Part shown: positions 41,950 through 51,170 of the stretch, piece by piece
Position numbering within the stretch: position 1 is the first letter of the stretch
How the letters are laid out: every line of letters starts with the position of its first letter
From: Pseudooceanicola endophyticus
GTDB taxonomy: Bacteria; Pseudomonadota; Alphaproteobacteria; Rhodobacterales; Rhodobacteraceae
Length of the DNA: 64,000 nt
Direction: 5' to 3'
NCBI RefSeq assembly: GCF_018760365.1
Contig: NZ_JAHIAB010000012.1
Coordinates: 124,001-188,000, forward strand
The notes under the pieces: model-generated
Seen by the model: the letters and a program-made list of their open reading frames with translations, nothing else
What the model was told of the DNA's origin: nothing
Database searches by the model: none
Position numbers and translations under genes: made by a program

Positions 41950-43497
41950 ATGAACCCCCAGGACGAGCCGGAGCTGACGCCGCGCCGGGTCGCGGCCTTC
42001 ATCATCATGGTCTTCGGGATGTTCATGGCGATCCTGGACATCCAGATCGTCTCGGCCTCCCTGACCGAGATCCAGGCCGGCCTTGGCGCCTCCAAGGACG
42101 AGATCAGCTGGGTGCAGACTGCCTACCTGATCGCCGAGGTCATCATGATCCCGCTGTCCGGCCTGCTGGGGCGGATGATGTCGACGCGCTATCTTTTCGC
42201 GCTCTCGGCGGCGGGGTTCACCGCGACCTCCTTCATGTGCGCCACCTCATCGAGCATCAACGAGATGATCCTGTGGCGCGCGCTTCAGGGGTTCCTGGGT
42301 GGCGGCATGATCCCCTCGGTCTTCGCGGCGGCCTTCACGATCTTCCCGCCGTCGAAACGCAACATCGTCTCTCCGATCATCGGGCTGGTGGCGACGCTGG
42401 CGCCGACTGTGGGCCCGACGGTGGGCGGCTACCTCAGCCATGCGCTCAGCTGGCACTGGCTGTTCCTGGTGAACGTGCCGGCGGGCATCGGCGTGACCCT
42501 GGGCGTGCTGGCCCTTGTCGATTTCGATGAGCCCGACTGGAAGCTGTTCCGCACCTTCGACTGGATCGGGCTGGCGGCGCTGGCGGGGTTCCTGGGTGGC
42601 ATGGAATACGTGCTGGAGGAAGGGCCCAACAACGACTGGCTGCAGGACGGCCCCGTCGCGGTGCTGTTCGTGATCGCCGTGGTGGGCGGCGTGCTGACCT
42701 TCTGGCGCGCCTTCACCCGGGAAAACCCGGTGGTGGATTTCTCCTCCTACGGCAACATGAACTTTGCCGTCGGGTCGGTGTTCAGCTTCACCATGGGGAT
42801 CGGCCTTTACGGCATGGTCTACCTCTATCCGCTCTACCTCGCGCAGATCCGCGGCTACGACAGCCTGATGATCGGCGAAACGGTCTTCGTCTCGGGCCTG
42901 GCGATGTTCCTGACGGCGCCGCTGGCGGGCATCCTGTCGTCCAAACTGGACCTGCGGCTGATGCTGCTGGTGGGTTTCCTGGGCTTCGGCCTGTCGTCCT
43001 GGATGCTGACCGGCATGACCGCCGACTGGGACTTCTCCGAGCTGTTCTGGCCGCAGGTGCTGCGGGGCGTTTCGCTGATGATCTGCATGGTGCCGATCAA
43101 CAACCTGGCGCTTGGTACCCTGCCGCCGGCCAAGATCAAGGGCGCCTCGGGCCTTTACAACCTGACGCGCAACCTTGGCGGCGCGGTGGGGCTGGCGATG
43201 ATCAACACCGTGCTGACCGACCGCGAGGCCCTTCATGCCGACCGCCTGAAGGAGGCGCTGAACTGGTCCAACCCCGAGGCGCTGCGCCAGATCGACATGC
43301 TGTCGGCCAGCCTTGGCGTGCGCGGTGTCAACGGCGAGGCGGCGGCGCTCAGCCAGCTGGCGGGGCGGGTCACCCAGCAGGCCACGGTGATGTCCTTCAT
43401 CGACGTCTTCACCCTGCTGACGGCGCTGTTTGCCGGGCTGGCGCTGCTGGCGCTGGCGATGCGGCCCCCGAAGGCGCGGGCGGGCGGCGGGCACTGA
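41950..43497 (+). CDS. DHA2 family MFS drug efflux pump (EmrB-like)
   Basis: A 515-residue, 14-helix transporter. Typical EmrB features are the start FIIMVFGMFMAILDIQIVSASLTEIQAGL, SWVQTAYLIAEVIMIPLSG and GPTVGGYLSHALSWHWLFLVNVPAGI. ATG 41950 is the first codon after the adaptor; the upstream in-frame start lies within the adaptor gene. It forms an EmrAB-type pump under the TetR repressor. Its last codons lie in a GC hairpin shared with the convergent LuxR gene. Confidence 0.93.
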   Translation: MNPQDEPELTPRRVAAFIIMVFGMFMAILDIQIVSASLTEIQAGLGASKDEISWVQTAYLIAEVIMIPLSGLLGRMMSTRYLFALSAAGFTATSFMCATSSSINEMILWRALQGFLGGGMIPSVFAAAFTIFPPSKRNIVSPIIGLVATLAPTVGPTVGGYLSHALSWHWLFLVNVPAGIGVTLGVLALVDFDEPDWKLFRTFDWIGLAALAGFLGGMEYVLEEGPNNDWLQDGPVAVLFVIAVVGGVLTFWRAFTRENPVVDFSSYGNMNFAVGSVFSFTMGIGLYGMVYLYPLYLAQIRGYDSLMIGETVFVSGLAMFLTAPLAGILSSKLDLRLMLLVGFLGFGLSSWMLTGMTADWDFSELFWPQVLRGVSLMICMVPINNLALGTLPPAKIKGASGLYNLTRNLGGAVGLAMINTVLTDREALHADRLKEALNWSNPEALRQIDMLSASLGVRGVNGEAAALSQLAGRVTQQATVMSFIDVFTLLTALFAGLALLALAMRPPKARAGGGH

Positions 43498-43508
43498 CCC
43501 GCCCGCCC
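43478..43508. terminator. GC-rich hairpin between convergent pump and LuxR genes
   Basis: GGGCGGGCGG (43478-43487) pairs with CCGCCCGCCC (43499-43508), a 10-bp stem over an 11-nt loop. It spans the stop of the pump gene and reaches the stop of the LuxR gene at 43510. Candidate bidirectional terminator without a T-run. Confidence 0.5.
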
Positions 43509-43509
43509 C

Positions 43510-44313
43510 TCACATCTCTTCTTCGAGAGAGGAGATGAACTTGGAAAACAGCTCTCCCTGAGAGCGCACGCCGAGCTTGCCGTAGATGTTGCGGCGGTGG
43601 ATGCGCACCGTTCCCGGAGAGATCCCGAGGCTCTGGCCGGTGGCCTCGGCGGAATGGCCTTTCAGCGTGTATTCGACGATCTCGGCTTCGCGCGGGGTCA
43701 GCACGTTGCGCCCGACGCGCTGGAAGGCGTCCTCGATCAGCTGCGGCAGACGGGGGCCTTCCGGGGCTTCGCGGCCCTCGAACTCTTCCAGCAGGCCGGT
43801 CCAGTGACGCCGGGCACAGGCCGCCACGAAGGGAAAGATCCCCTCCAGATCGCGGAATTCGCGGGCGGAAAACGCCTTGTGCTCGCGCATGGCCGAGATC
43901 ACCACGCTGACCTGGCCATCGATATCGACGATAAAGCCTATTTCTTCAGCAAGTCCGGTCTGGACGTAGTAATTTCGAAAATATTCCGCCTGATAGAAAC
44001 GATCCGGCGCCAGATCCCGCAGACGCATCAGCCGGCTTTCGGTCGGGGCGGTGGAGTTCTGGTAGAACGGATCCAGCAGGTAGGGCCCCTCCTGGTAGTC
44101 ATCGACCATGACGCACCGTTTCGATTGCGGAAAATCGTCATAGATATCAATGGGTCGCAGGTCCTTGTGATAGCCGAAGATCACCGTGAACTCATAGGGC
44201 ACGACCAGCCGCATGGCCCGGGTCAGCGCCTTGCAGAACGATTCGGTTCCGATCGCGGAGACGACCTCGGCGCTGGCGGAGGCCCATTCATGGATTTGAA
44301 GTTTACCAGCCAT
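43510..44313 (-). CDS. LuxR family transcriptional regulator
   Basis: A 267-residue regulator with an N-terminal ligand or GAF-like domain (about 20-170) and a C-terminal LuxR HTH (LTPREAEIVEYTLKGHSAEATGQSLGISPGTVRIHRRNIYGKLGV). There is no receiver aspartate region, and the N-domain lacks an obvious autoinducer signature. It is divergent from the polyamine-type transporter operon at 44458 and probably controls it. Confidence 0.9.
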   Translation of the reverse strand: MAGKLQIHEWASASAEVVSAIGTESFCKALTRAMRLVVPYEFTVIFGYHKDLRPIDIYDDFPQSKRCVMVDDYQEGPYLLDPFYQNSTAPTESRLMRLRDLAPDRFYQAEYFRNYYVQTGLAEEIGFIVDIDGQVSVVISAMREHKAFSAREFRDLEGIFPFVAACARRHWTGLLEEFEGREAPEGPRLPQLIEDAFQRVGRNVLTPREAEIVEYTLKGHSAEATGQSLGISPGTVRIHRRNIYGKLGVRSQGELFSKFISSLEEEM

Positions 44314-44353
44314 CTATGCCCTTTGTGATATATACAGTAGATACCAAACTTCG

Positions 44354-44371
44354 TAACTTTTTTGAAAGTTA
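44354..44371. promoter_or_regulatory. 7+7 palindrome in the LuxR/transporter promoter region
   Basis: TAACTTT-TTTG-AAAGTTA is a perfect inverted repeat in the AT-rich gap between the LuxR gene (start 44313) and the transporter operon (start 44458). Candidate LuxR-type operator; the related segments CTATGCCCTTTG (near 44320) and ATGCGCCCTTTG (near 44380) flank it. Confidence 0.45.
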
Positions 44372-44457
44372 AGGCATATGCGCCCTTTGGCAAGACCAAT
44401 CGGAATCAGTGCCATCTCGTTATAAAGCCGTCCGCGAGCGACGCGACAGGGAAGATG

Positions 44458-45618
44458 ATGACCAAAGAGCCCCTTTCCACCGACGCCACCACCCAGGTCC
44501 GCGCAGGCGACACCATTGCCGAATTTGTCTCCACCTCGAAGCAATACGGCGCGGTGCTGGCCGCCGACCGGCTGAGCCTGCGCATCCGGCGCGGCGAATT
44601 CCTGTCCTTCCTGGGCCCCTCGGGCTGTGGCAAGACCACCGCGCTGCGCATGCTGGCAGGTTTTGAAAGCCCGACCGACGGCGGCGTGCTGATCGACCGT
44701 AAGGATGTCAGCAAGGTGCCGGCCTACAAGCGCCCGGTGAACATGGTCTTCCAGCAATATGCGCTGTTTCCGCACATGACGGTGGCGCAGAACGTCGGCT
44801 ACGGGCTGCGCCAGCAGCGTCCCCGGATGCCCAAGGCCGAGATCGCCGCCAAGGTGCAGAAGGCGCTGGCGACCGTGCGCCTAGAGGCCTTCGGCCCCCG
44901 CCGGATCTGGGAAATGTCGGGCGGCCAGCAGCAGCGCGTGGCGCTGGCCCGCGCCATCGTCAACGAACCCAAGATCCTGCTTCTGGACGAACCCATGGCG
45001 GCCCTGGATGCCAAGCTGCGCAGCGAGATGCAGCACGAGCTTCTGGCCTTGCAGCGCAGCCTGGGGATCACCTTCGTTCTGGTGACGCACGACCAGGAAG
45101 AGGCGCTGGCGATGTCGGACCGGATCTGCATCATGGGCAAGGGCCGCATCGCCCAGGTCGGCACGCCGCAGGATCTTTATGACCGCCCGCGCAGCCGCTA
45201 CGTGGCCGATTTCGTCGGCAAGGCGAACATCCTGGAAGCGCAGCTGACCCGCGTCCAGGGCGACACCGGCACGGCGACCCTGGCCAACGGCATCGCCGTG
45301 CATCCGCAGGTCTTCGCCGGCGACACCGCCCCCCGCAAGGCCGAGATCGCGATCCGCCCCGAGGTGCTTTCGCTGGCCGCCGCCGGCGCGCCCCTGCCCG
45401 AGGGCACCGCGGCGCTCCCCGCGCGCATCACCCATCGCACCTTCCTGGGTGATCACACCGAATACCTGCTGGTGGCCGAAGGCATCGGGCCGCTTCAGGT
45501 GAATGTCCCGCGACAGGCCGAGAGAGTTCTGGGCGGGCATGATGTCGAGGCCATGGTCCAGATCCTCTGGCCGGCGGGCACCGGGCTGGTGCTGGCCGCC
45601 GAAGCGACCACGGCCTGA
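44458..45618 (+). CDS. Polyamine-type ABC transporter ATP-binding protein (PotA-like)
   Basis: The 386-residue ATPase has Walker A GPSGCGKTT (53-61), the PotA-typical NMVFQQYALFPHMTV, signature [14 protein letters not shown], Walker B ILLLDEPMAALD and a C-terminal TOBE domain. ATG 44458 has AGGGA spaced 5 nt; ATG 44455 is one codon earlier. It is the first gene of a potABCD-like operon with binding protein, two permeases and an SDR. Confidence 0.92.
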   Translation: MTKEPLSTDATTQVRAGDTIAEFVSTSKQYGAVLAADRLSLRIRRGEFLSFLGPSGCGKTTALRMLAGFESPTDGGVLIDRKDVSKVPAYKRPVNMVFQQYALFPHMTVAQNVGYGLRQQRPRMPKAEIAAKVQKALATVRLEAFGPRRIWEMSGGQQQRVALARAIVNEPKILLLDEPMAALDAKLRSEMQHELLALQRSLGITFVLVTHDQEEALAMSDRICIMGKGRIAQVGTPQDLYDRPRSRYVADFVGKANILEAQLTRVQGDTGTATLANGIAVHPQVFAGDTAPRKAEIAIRPEVLSLAAAGAPLPEGTAALPARITHRTFLGDHTEYLLVAEGIGPLQVNVPRQAERVLGGHDVEAMVQILWPAGTGLVLAAEATTA

Positions 45619-45674
45619 GTTCCGTCGTTCCGACAGCGCCTTCCAACAGCGCCTCCAACAAGGGAAATCCAAAG

Positions 45675-46829
45675 ATGACTGACGATTCCAAACCGATCTC
45701 GCGCAAGGCCTTCATCGAGGAGCTGCGCCGCTACCAGAAGGGCTCGGTCACGCGGCGCCACTTCCTGGGCGTGACGGGCCTGGGCACCGCGATGGCGGTG
45801 ATGGGGGGCTCCATGCCCGCGCTGCTGCCGGGGCGCGCCCGTGCCGCCGATCTGGGCAACCGCGTCGTGCTGGCCACCTGGCCGAACTACCACGATCCGG
45901 CCAACTTTGATGATTTCGCCGACAAGTTCGGCGTCTACACCCAGGTCAACGTCTTCGGCTCGAACGAGGAAATGCTGGCCAAGATCCAGGCCGGCGGTTC
46001 GGGCTGGGACGTCTTCGTGCCCACCAACTACGCCATCCAGACCTATGTCGATGCCGACCTGATCGAGCCCCTCGACCTGTCGAAGATCCCGAACTACGAC
46101 CCGGCCTCCTTCGACCCGCGCTTTGCCGTGGCCGGCACCATCGACGGCAAGGTCTATGCCGTGCCGAAGAACTGGGGCACCACCGGCATCGCCTTCAACA
46201 GCAAGAAGACCGGCGGCGTCGTGGACAGCTGGAAGACCTTCTTCGACGGCGCGCGCGACCAGTTCGACGGCCGCGTCATGGTGCATGACTACCAGCTGAC
46301 CACCATCGGCAACGCGCTGGTCTACTTCGGCCACAGCTTCAACTCGGTCGATCCTTCCGATCTGGCGGATGCCGAAAAGCTGCTGCTGGACGTCAAGCCG
46401 CACCTCTACGCGATTTCCTCGGATTACCAGCCGGCGATGCGCAACGGCGATGCCTGGCTGACCATGTGCTGGACGGGCGATGGCAAGCAGATGCACACCG
46501 ACATGCCCGAGATCGGCTTTGCCCTGGGCAAGGAAGGCGGCGAGATCTGGTCGGATTACTACGCGATCCCCAAGGATGCCCCGCACCGCGAGGCCGCCTA
46601 TGCGCTGATCAACTTCCTGCTGGATCCGCAGGTCAACGCCAAGGAGGCGCTCGCCCATGGCTACCCGGTGGCCGACAAGCGCGTGAACGACCTGCTGCCC
46701 GAAGAGCTGCTGGACGATCCGATCCTCTACCCCGCCGCCGAGGCCCTGGCGCCGCTGGAATTCGGCGCTGCCGTGACCCTGACCGACCCGAACCGTGCCG
46801 AGCTGATGGCGCGCTTCAAATCCGCCTGA
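45675..46829 (+). CDS. Spermidine/putrescine-type substrate-binding protein (PotD-like)
   Basis: A 384-residue extracytoplasmic binding protein with a twin-arginine signal (SVTRRHFLGVTGLGTAMAVMGG; R27-R28). The mature part begins near ADLGNRVVLATWPNYHDPANFDDF and has the PotD-like segment FGSNEEMLAKIQAGGSGWDVFVPTNY. Export through Tat is inferred from the motif. Ligand specificity within the polyamine/opine class is not fixed. Confidence 0.92.
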   Translation: MTDDSKPISRKAFIEELRRYQKGSVTRRHFLGVTGLGTAMAVMGGSMPALLPGRARAADLGNRVVLATWPNYHDPANFDDFADKFGVYTQVNVFGSNEEMLAKIQAGGSGWDVFVPTNYAIQTYVDADLIEPLDLSKIPNYDPASFDPRFAVAGTIDGKVYAVPKNWGTTGIAFNSKKTGGVVDSWKTFFDGARDQFDGRVMVHDYQLTTIGNALVYFGHSFNSVDPSDLADAEKLLLDVKPHLYAISSDYQPAMRNGDAWLTMCWTGDGKQMHTDMPEIGFALGKEGGEIWSDYYAIPKDAPHREAAYALINFLLDPQVNAKEALAHGYPVADKRVNDLLPEELLDDPILYPAAEALAPLEFGAAVTLTDPNRAELMARFKSA

Positions 46830-46851
46830 CCCACTGAAGGAGACAGGGACG

Positions 46852-47709
46852 ATGGCCATCACCCGTCGCCAAGCGCGCGCGCTTTTGCTGACACCCGCGG
46901 GACTGTGGTACGCAGCCTTGTTGCTGCTGCCGCTGGCCGTCGTCCTGATCTTCTCCTTCGGGGAACGCAGCCCGATCGGCGGCTACGCCCCAGGCTTCAC
47001 GCTAGAGCAGTACGCCAACCTGCCCTCGCGCTTCGCGGCCTTCCGCAACACGCTGACGCTGGCGCCGCTCGGGACCGTGGCGGCGCTGCTCATCGCCTAT
47101 CCGCTGGCCTATTTCCTGGCGCTGCGGGTCGATCCGAAATGGAAGACCCTGCTGTTGGTGCTGGTCATCGTGCCGTTCTGGACCTCGATCCTGATCCGCT
47201 CCTACGCCTGGATCTTCCTGCTGGGCGGCAAGGGCATCCCGGCGCTGCTGGCGCAGTTCGGGCTTGAGGACATCCGCCTGCTGAACACCCCCTTCGCGGT
47301 GCTGCTGGGCATCGTCTACGGCTACCTGCCGCTGATGGTCTTCCCGATCTACGTGGCGCTGGAAAAGCTCGACAAGCGGCTGCTGGAAGCCGCCGCAGAT
47401 CTGGGCACCCCGCCCTGGCGCAGCTTCCTCCAGATCACCCTGCCGCTGTCGATGCCGGGGGTGCTGACGGGCTCCATGCTGGTCTTCATCCTGCTGATGG
47501 GCGAATTCCTGATCCCCTCGATCCTGGGCGGCGGCAAGGTCTTCTTCATCGGCAACGCCATGGTCGACCTGTTCCTGCAATCGCGCAACTGGGCCTTCGG
47601 ATCGGCGGTCGCCGTGGCCCTGGTGGTCATCATGCTGATCACCGTCGCGATCTATTCCCGCCTGATCAAGCGCTTCGGCGCCAGCCGCGACGACGTCGGC
47701 CTGATGTGA
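46852..47709 (+). CDS. Polyamine-type ABC transporter permease (PotB-like)
   Basis: The 285-residue permease has about six membrane helices and the EAA loop LEAAADLGTPPWRSFLQITLPLSMPG for contact with the ATPase. AAGGAGACAGGG precedes the ATG. It pairs with the gene 10 nt downstream. Confidence 0.92.
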   Translation: MAITRRQARALLLTPAGLWYAALLLLPLAVVLIFSFGERSPIGGYAPGFTLEQYANLPSRFAAFRNTLTLAPLGTVAALLIAYPLAYFLALRVDPKWKTLLLVLVIVPFWTSILIRSYAWIFLLGGKGIPALLAQFGLEDIRLLNTPFAVLLGIVYGYLPLMVFPIYVALEKLDKRLLEAAADLGTPPWRSFLQITLPLSMPGVLTGSMLVFILLMGEFLIPSILGGGKVFFIGNAMVDLFLQSRNWAFGSAVAVALVVIMLITVAIYSRLIKRFGASRDDVGLM

Positions 47710-47719
47710 GGACCCCCGG

Positions 47720-48526
47720 ATGAGACTTTATGCCCTGGCGGTCTACGCCTTCCTCTACCTGCCCATCGCGATCATCGCGCTGTTCTCCTTCTCGGCCGGA
47801 CGCTCGGCCGCCTCGTTGCAGGGCTTCTCGGTGCACTGGTACCACAAGGCGCTGCACAACCCCTTCGTGCTGGAGGCGCTCTGGACCTCGGTGCGGGTGG
47901 CTTTCCTCTCGGCGCTGCTGGCCACCATCGCCGGCACGCTGGCCTCGCTTGCCCTGACGGGGATGCGGGGGCGGGTGCGCGCCATCTTCGACACGCTGGT
48001 GCAGGTCGCGGTGATGATCCCCGGCATCGTCATCGGCATCGCCACCCTGATCGCCCTGGTCAGCGTCTTCGACCTGGTGAACCCCTGGCTCGAGCCCCTG
48101 ACCGGCCTCAAGCTGTCGCTGGGCACCGGATCGCTGGTCGCGGCCCATGGCCTGTTCACCATGTCGCTGGTGATCCTGCTGGTGCGCGGTCGCATGGAAT
48201 CCCTCGACCCCGCACTGATCGAGGCCTCGGGCGATCTGGGCGCCACCCCGGTTGCCACCTTCTTCCAGGTGACCCTGCCGCAGATCCTGCCGGCGATCAT
48301 GGCGGGCTTCCTGCTGGCCTTCACCTTCAGCTTCGACGACTTCATCATCGCCTTCTTCGTCGCGGGGTCGGACACCACCCTGCCGATCTACATCTTCTCG
48401 TCGATCCGGCGCGGCGTCACCCCCGAGATCAACGCCATCGGCACCATGGTGATGGGCGCCTCCCTGACCATCCTGATCGTCGCGCAGGTCATGCTGCGGC
48501 GCTCCCAGGCGCAGCCGCGCCCGTAA
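47720..48526 (+). CDS. Polyamine-type ABC transporter permease (PotC-like)
   Basis: A 268-residue permease with six helices, starting LYALAVYAFLYLPIAIIALFSFS, and the EAA loop IEASGDLGATPVATFFQVTLPQILP. Last transporter component of the operon. Confidence 0.92.
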   Translation: MRLYALAVYAFLYLPIAIIALFSFSAGRSAASLQGFSVHWYHKALHNPFVLEALWTSVRVAFLSALLATIAGTLASLALTGMRGRVRAIFDTLVQVAVMIPGIVIGIATLIALVSVFDLVNPWLEPLTGLKLSLGTGSLVAAHGLFTMSLVILLVRGRMESLDPALIEASGDLGATPVATFFQVTLPQILPAIMAGFLLAFTFSFDDFIIAFFVAGSDTTLPIYIFSSIRRGVTPEINAIGTMVMGASLTILIVAQVMLRRSQAQPRP

Positions 48527-48547
48527 TACAGTTCCCAGGAGACCAGA

Positions 48548-49306
48548 ATGATTTTGCAAGACCGTGTCGCCCTCGTCACCGCGGCGGGCTCCGGGATCGG
48601 GCGTGCCGGCGCCGTGGCCATGGCCCGCGAGGGCGCGCGGGTGATCGTCACCGATCTGAACGCGGCCCTCGCCCAGGAGACCCTGGCCGAGATCGAGGCC
48701 GCCGGGGGCAGGGGCGAGGCGCGCGCGCTCGACATGCGCGACGACGATGCCGTGACCGCCGAGATCGACCGGATCGCCGCCACCTGGGGGCGCCTCGACG
48801 TGCTGCACAGCCATGCCGGCATCCAGATCGAGGGCCGCGTCGAAGATGTCAGCCCGGCGCAGATGGATGCCGCCTGGGCGCTGAACGTGCGGGCGCATTT
48901 CGTCGCCTCCCGCGCCGCGATCCCGCATATGCGCGCACAGGGCGGCGGCTCGGTCATCATCACGGCCTCGAACTCGGGCTGCCAGTATGATCGCGGCATG
49001 GTCTCCTACGCGACGACGAAACACGCCGCCGTCGCGATGGTGAAGCAGATGGCGGTGGATTACGCCCGCGAGAAGATCCGCTTCAATGCGCTCTGCCCGG
49101 GCTTCGTGGACACGCCCTTCAACCTTGGCTTCGAGAAGCAGATGGGCGGGCGCGCCGCGCTTGAGGATTACGTGGCCGAGACGATCCCGATGGGCCGCTG
49201 GGCCAGCGTCGAGGAGATCGCCGAGGGGATCCTCTACCTCGCCTCGGACCGCTCGGCCTTCGTGACCGGGCTGGCCCTGGTCATCGACGGCGGCGAGATC
49301 CTGTAA
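48548..49306 (+). CDS. SDR family oxidoreductase
   Basis: The 252-residue classical SDR has cofactor motif TAAGSGIG (11-18), an unusual HSHAG in place of NNAG, catalytic Y154-x-x-x-K158 (SYATTKHA) and the C-terminal LVIDGGEIL. It lies 22 nt after PotC and is followed by an intrinsic terminator, so it is part of the transporter operon. It probably acts on the imported compound or its product; the substrate is unknown. Confidence 0.92.
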   Translation: MILQDRVALVTAAGSGIGRAGAVAMAREGARVIVTDLNAALAQETLAEIEAAGGRGEARALDMRDDDAVTAEIDRIAATWGRLDVLHSHAGIQIEGRVEDVSPAQMDAAWALNVRAHFVASRAAIPHMRAQGGGSVIITASNSGCQYDRGMVSYATTKHAAVAMVKQMAVDYAREKIRFNALCPGFVDTPFNLGFEKQMGGRAALEDYVAETIPMGRWASVEEIAEGILYLASDRSAFVTGLALVIDGGEIL

Positions 49307-49346
49307 CAGCGGCGCCCCGCGCCATCGGCTGGTCCCAATGGCCCGT

Positions 49347-49373
49347 CCCGCCCCCCGGCGGGGCGGGCGTTTT
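49347..49373 (+). terminator. Intrinsic terminator of the polyamine-type operon
   Basis: CCCGCCCC-CCGGC-GGGGCGGG is a perfect 8-bp stem followed by CGTTTTC, 41 bp after the SDR stop. Standard rho-independent form. Confidence 0.8.
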
Positions 49374-49540
49374 CGTTTCTGCTGGCCGATGGCGGCAGAG
49401 GCTGCGTGACCGCAGCAGGTGCGAAATGCCCAATATTGCATCGCGCATGGTCGCGCCTGTCCGTTCCGGGGGCGGTTTTCGTGCCTTGGCCACAAAATTG
49501 GCAGGTTGTCCCGACCCTCACTGATTTTTGGGATGCCAGA

Positions 49541-49556
49541 TTGTAGACAATCTACA
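49541..49556. promoter_or_regulatory. GntR-type operator
   Basis: TTGTAGACAA (49541-49550) has the TNGT-N2-ACNA pattern of FadR-type GntR sites. It overlaps the perfect inverted repeat TGTAGA-CAA-TCTACA (49542-49556). It lies 31 bp upstream of the GntR start, fitting autoregulation of the operon. Confidence 0.55.
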
Positions 49557-49587
49557 GTATGGCATGAGAGCAGATGCGGGGAATCAG

Positions 49588-50283
49588 ATGGTGGGCAGCG
49601 TGATCAAGAGAGAGACGATGGGGGCGCAGCTGGCCGCGATGATGCGGGCGGCGATCCTGTCGGGGGAATATCCGCCCGGCGCCTCGGTGACGGAGGCGGG
49701 CCTGGCGGTGCGCTTCGGCGCCAGCTGCGGCCCGATCCGCGAGGCCATGCGCCATCTCATCGACGAGGGGTTGCTGGTCTCGGTGCCCTATACCGGAACC
49801 CGGGTGCTGGAGCTGTCGAGCCAGGACATCAACGACATCTACGCGATGCGCATCTGCCTGGAGATCTTCGCCTTCGAGCAGATCTGGGACCGCCGCGATG
49901 CCGATTTCCGCCAGGAGCTGGCCGCGCGCGAAGCCCGCCTGCTGCAGGCCATCGACGACCGTGACGATGTGCGGGCCATCGATGCAGAGCTTGACCTGCA
50001 CGGGCTGGCCTATGAATGCGCGGGAAATGGCATCCTGCTGCAAAGCTGGACCGGCATCCGCGGTCGGCTGCAGCTGTACTGGGCCGCGCATCACCGCGCC
50101 CACGGCATCCAGGGACCCAAGCGCGAAAGCCACGATGATTACATCGCCCTCGCCCTGGGCGAGGATTGCGAGGCGATGAGGACGGAAATCCGCGCCCATA
50201 TGAAGCGTGGCCTCGAAACAACCAAGACCTTTGTTCAATCCCTTGAGGATACGAAGGAAAATTCCAACAGGAGAGTAAGATGA
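49588..50283 (+). CDS. GntR family (FCD subgroup) transcriptional regulator
   Basis: A 231-residue regulator: winged HTH (MRAAILSGEYPPGASVTEAGLAVRFGASCGPIREAMRHLIDEGLL) and a C-terminal FCD-type helical domain with conserved histidine/aspartate positions (ELDLHGLAYECAG). Start ATG 49588 follows GGGGAA. Upstream in-frame starts (TTG 49528, ATG 49564) would place the operator in the coding region or lack a ribosome site. It overlaps the binding protein gene by ATGA, so regulator and transporter form one operon. Confidence 0.91.
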   Translation: MVGSVIKRETMGAQLAAMMRAAILSGEYPPGASVTEAGLAVRFGASCGPIREAMRHLIDEGLLVSVPYTGTRVLELSSQDINDIYAMRICLEIFAFEQIWDRRDADFRQELAAREARLLQAIDDRDDVRAIDAELDLHGLAYECAGNGILLQSWTGIRGRLQLYWAAHHRAHGIQGPKRESHDDYIALALGEDCEAMRTEIRAHMKRGLETTKTFVQSLEDTKENSNRRVR

Positions 50284-51104
50284 ACAGAAGATCCGTCCTG
50301 CTTGCGGGCGTTGCGGCCGGCGTTTTCAGCGCTCTGCCCGCCTTCGCCGCCGACAGCGGCACCCTGGCCGAGGTGAAGAAATCCGGCAAGCTGCGCATCG
50401 GTGTCGCCTCGGCCGAGCCGTGGTTCTTCAAGGACCCGATGTCCGAGAAATGGACCGGCGTCGGCGTCGCCATGGGCGAGCGCATGGCCAAGGAACTGGG
50501 CGTGGAGATGGTCCCGGTCGAAACCTCCTGGGCGAATGCCGTGGCCGGTCTTCAGGCCAACCAGTTCGACATCATGTTCGTCCTCGACCCGACCGAAGAG
50601 CGCAAGAAGGCCATCGACTTCCCCGAGAACCCGCTCTTCTACTATGCCATGGGCGCGCTGGTTTCCGACAAGAGCACCGCGGCGACCTGGGCCGATCTGG
50701 ATACCGCCGAGACCCGCATCGGCGTGACGTTGGGCACCTCGCTGGACCGCAACGTCACCGAGACGATGAAGGCCGCGCAGATCAACCGCTTCTCCTCCAA
50801 TGACGAGGCCATCGCGGCCTTCGCCTCGGGGCGGGTCGACGCGGTGGTGCAGTTCCACCCGGCGCTGGTGGTGCAGTATTCCCGTCTGAAGCTGGGCAAG
50901 GTGCTGCTGCCGATCCCGGTGAATCCGGTCGCGACCTCGGCCGGGATGCGCAAGGAAACCCCGCCCGAATTCAGGGACTGGGTGAACGAGATCTTCGGCA
51001 AGCTTTATGCCGAAGGCGTGCCGAACGACCTGTTCGAAGCCTACCTGAAATCGAAGAACATCGATCCGACGGGCATCCCCGGCCTGGAAAAGGAAGCCTG
51101 GTAA
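50280..51104 (+). CDS. Polar amino acid ABC transporter substrate-binding protein
   Basis: The 274-residue periplasmic protein of the SBP_bac_3 family has a signal peptide (MNRRSVLLAGVAAGVFSALPAFA) and the typical KSGKLRIGVASAEPWFFKDP and GVAMGERMAKELGVEMVPVETSW segments. ATGA overlap with the GntR gene; AACAGGAGAG precedes the start. It works with the permeases at 51171 and 51847 and the ATPase at 52532. Confidence 0.92.
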   Translation: MNRRSVLLAGVAAGVFSALPAFAADSGTLAEVKKSGKLRIGVASAEPWFFKDPMSEKWTGVGVAMGERMAKELGVEMVPVETSWANAVAGLQANQFDIMFVLDPTEERKKAIDFPENPLFYYAMGALVSDKSTAATWADLDTAETRIGVTLGTSLDRNVTETMKAAQINRFSSNDEAIAAFASGRVDAVVQFHPALVVQYSRLKLGKVLLPIPVNPVATSAGMRKETPPEFRDWVNEIFGKLYAEGVPNDLFEAYLKSKNIDPTGIPGLEKEAW

Positions 51105-51170
51105 GCCCGGCACCCGGGACCTGCGCCCCCGCGCGCGGGTCCCCCCTCTCTCCCCAAAGAAAGTCGACAG

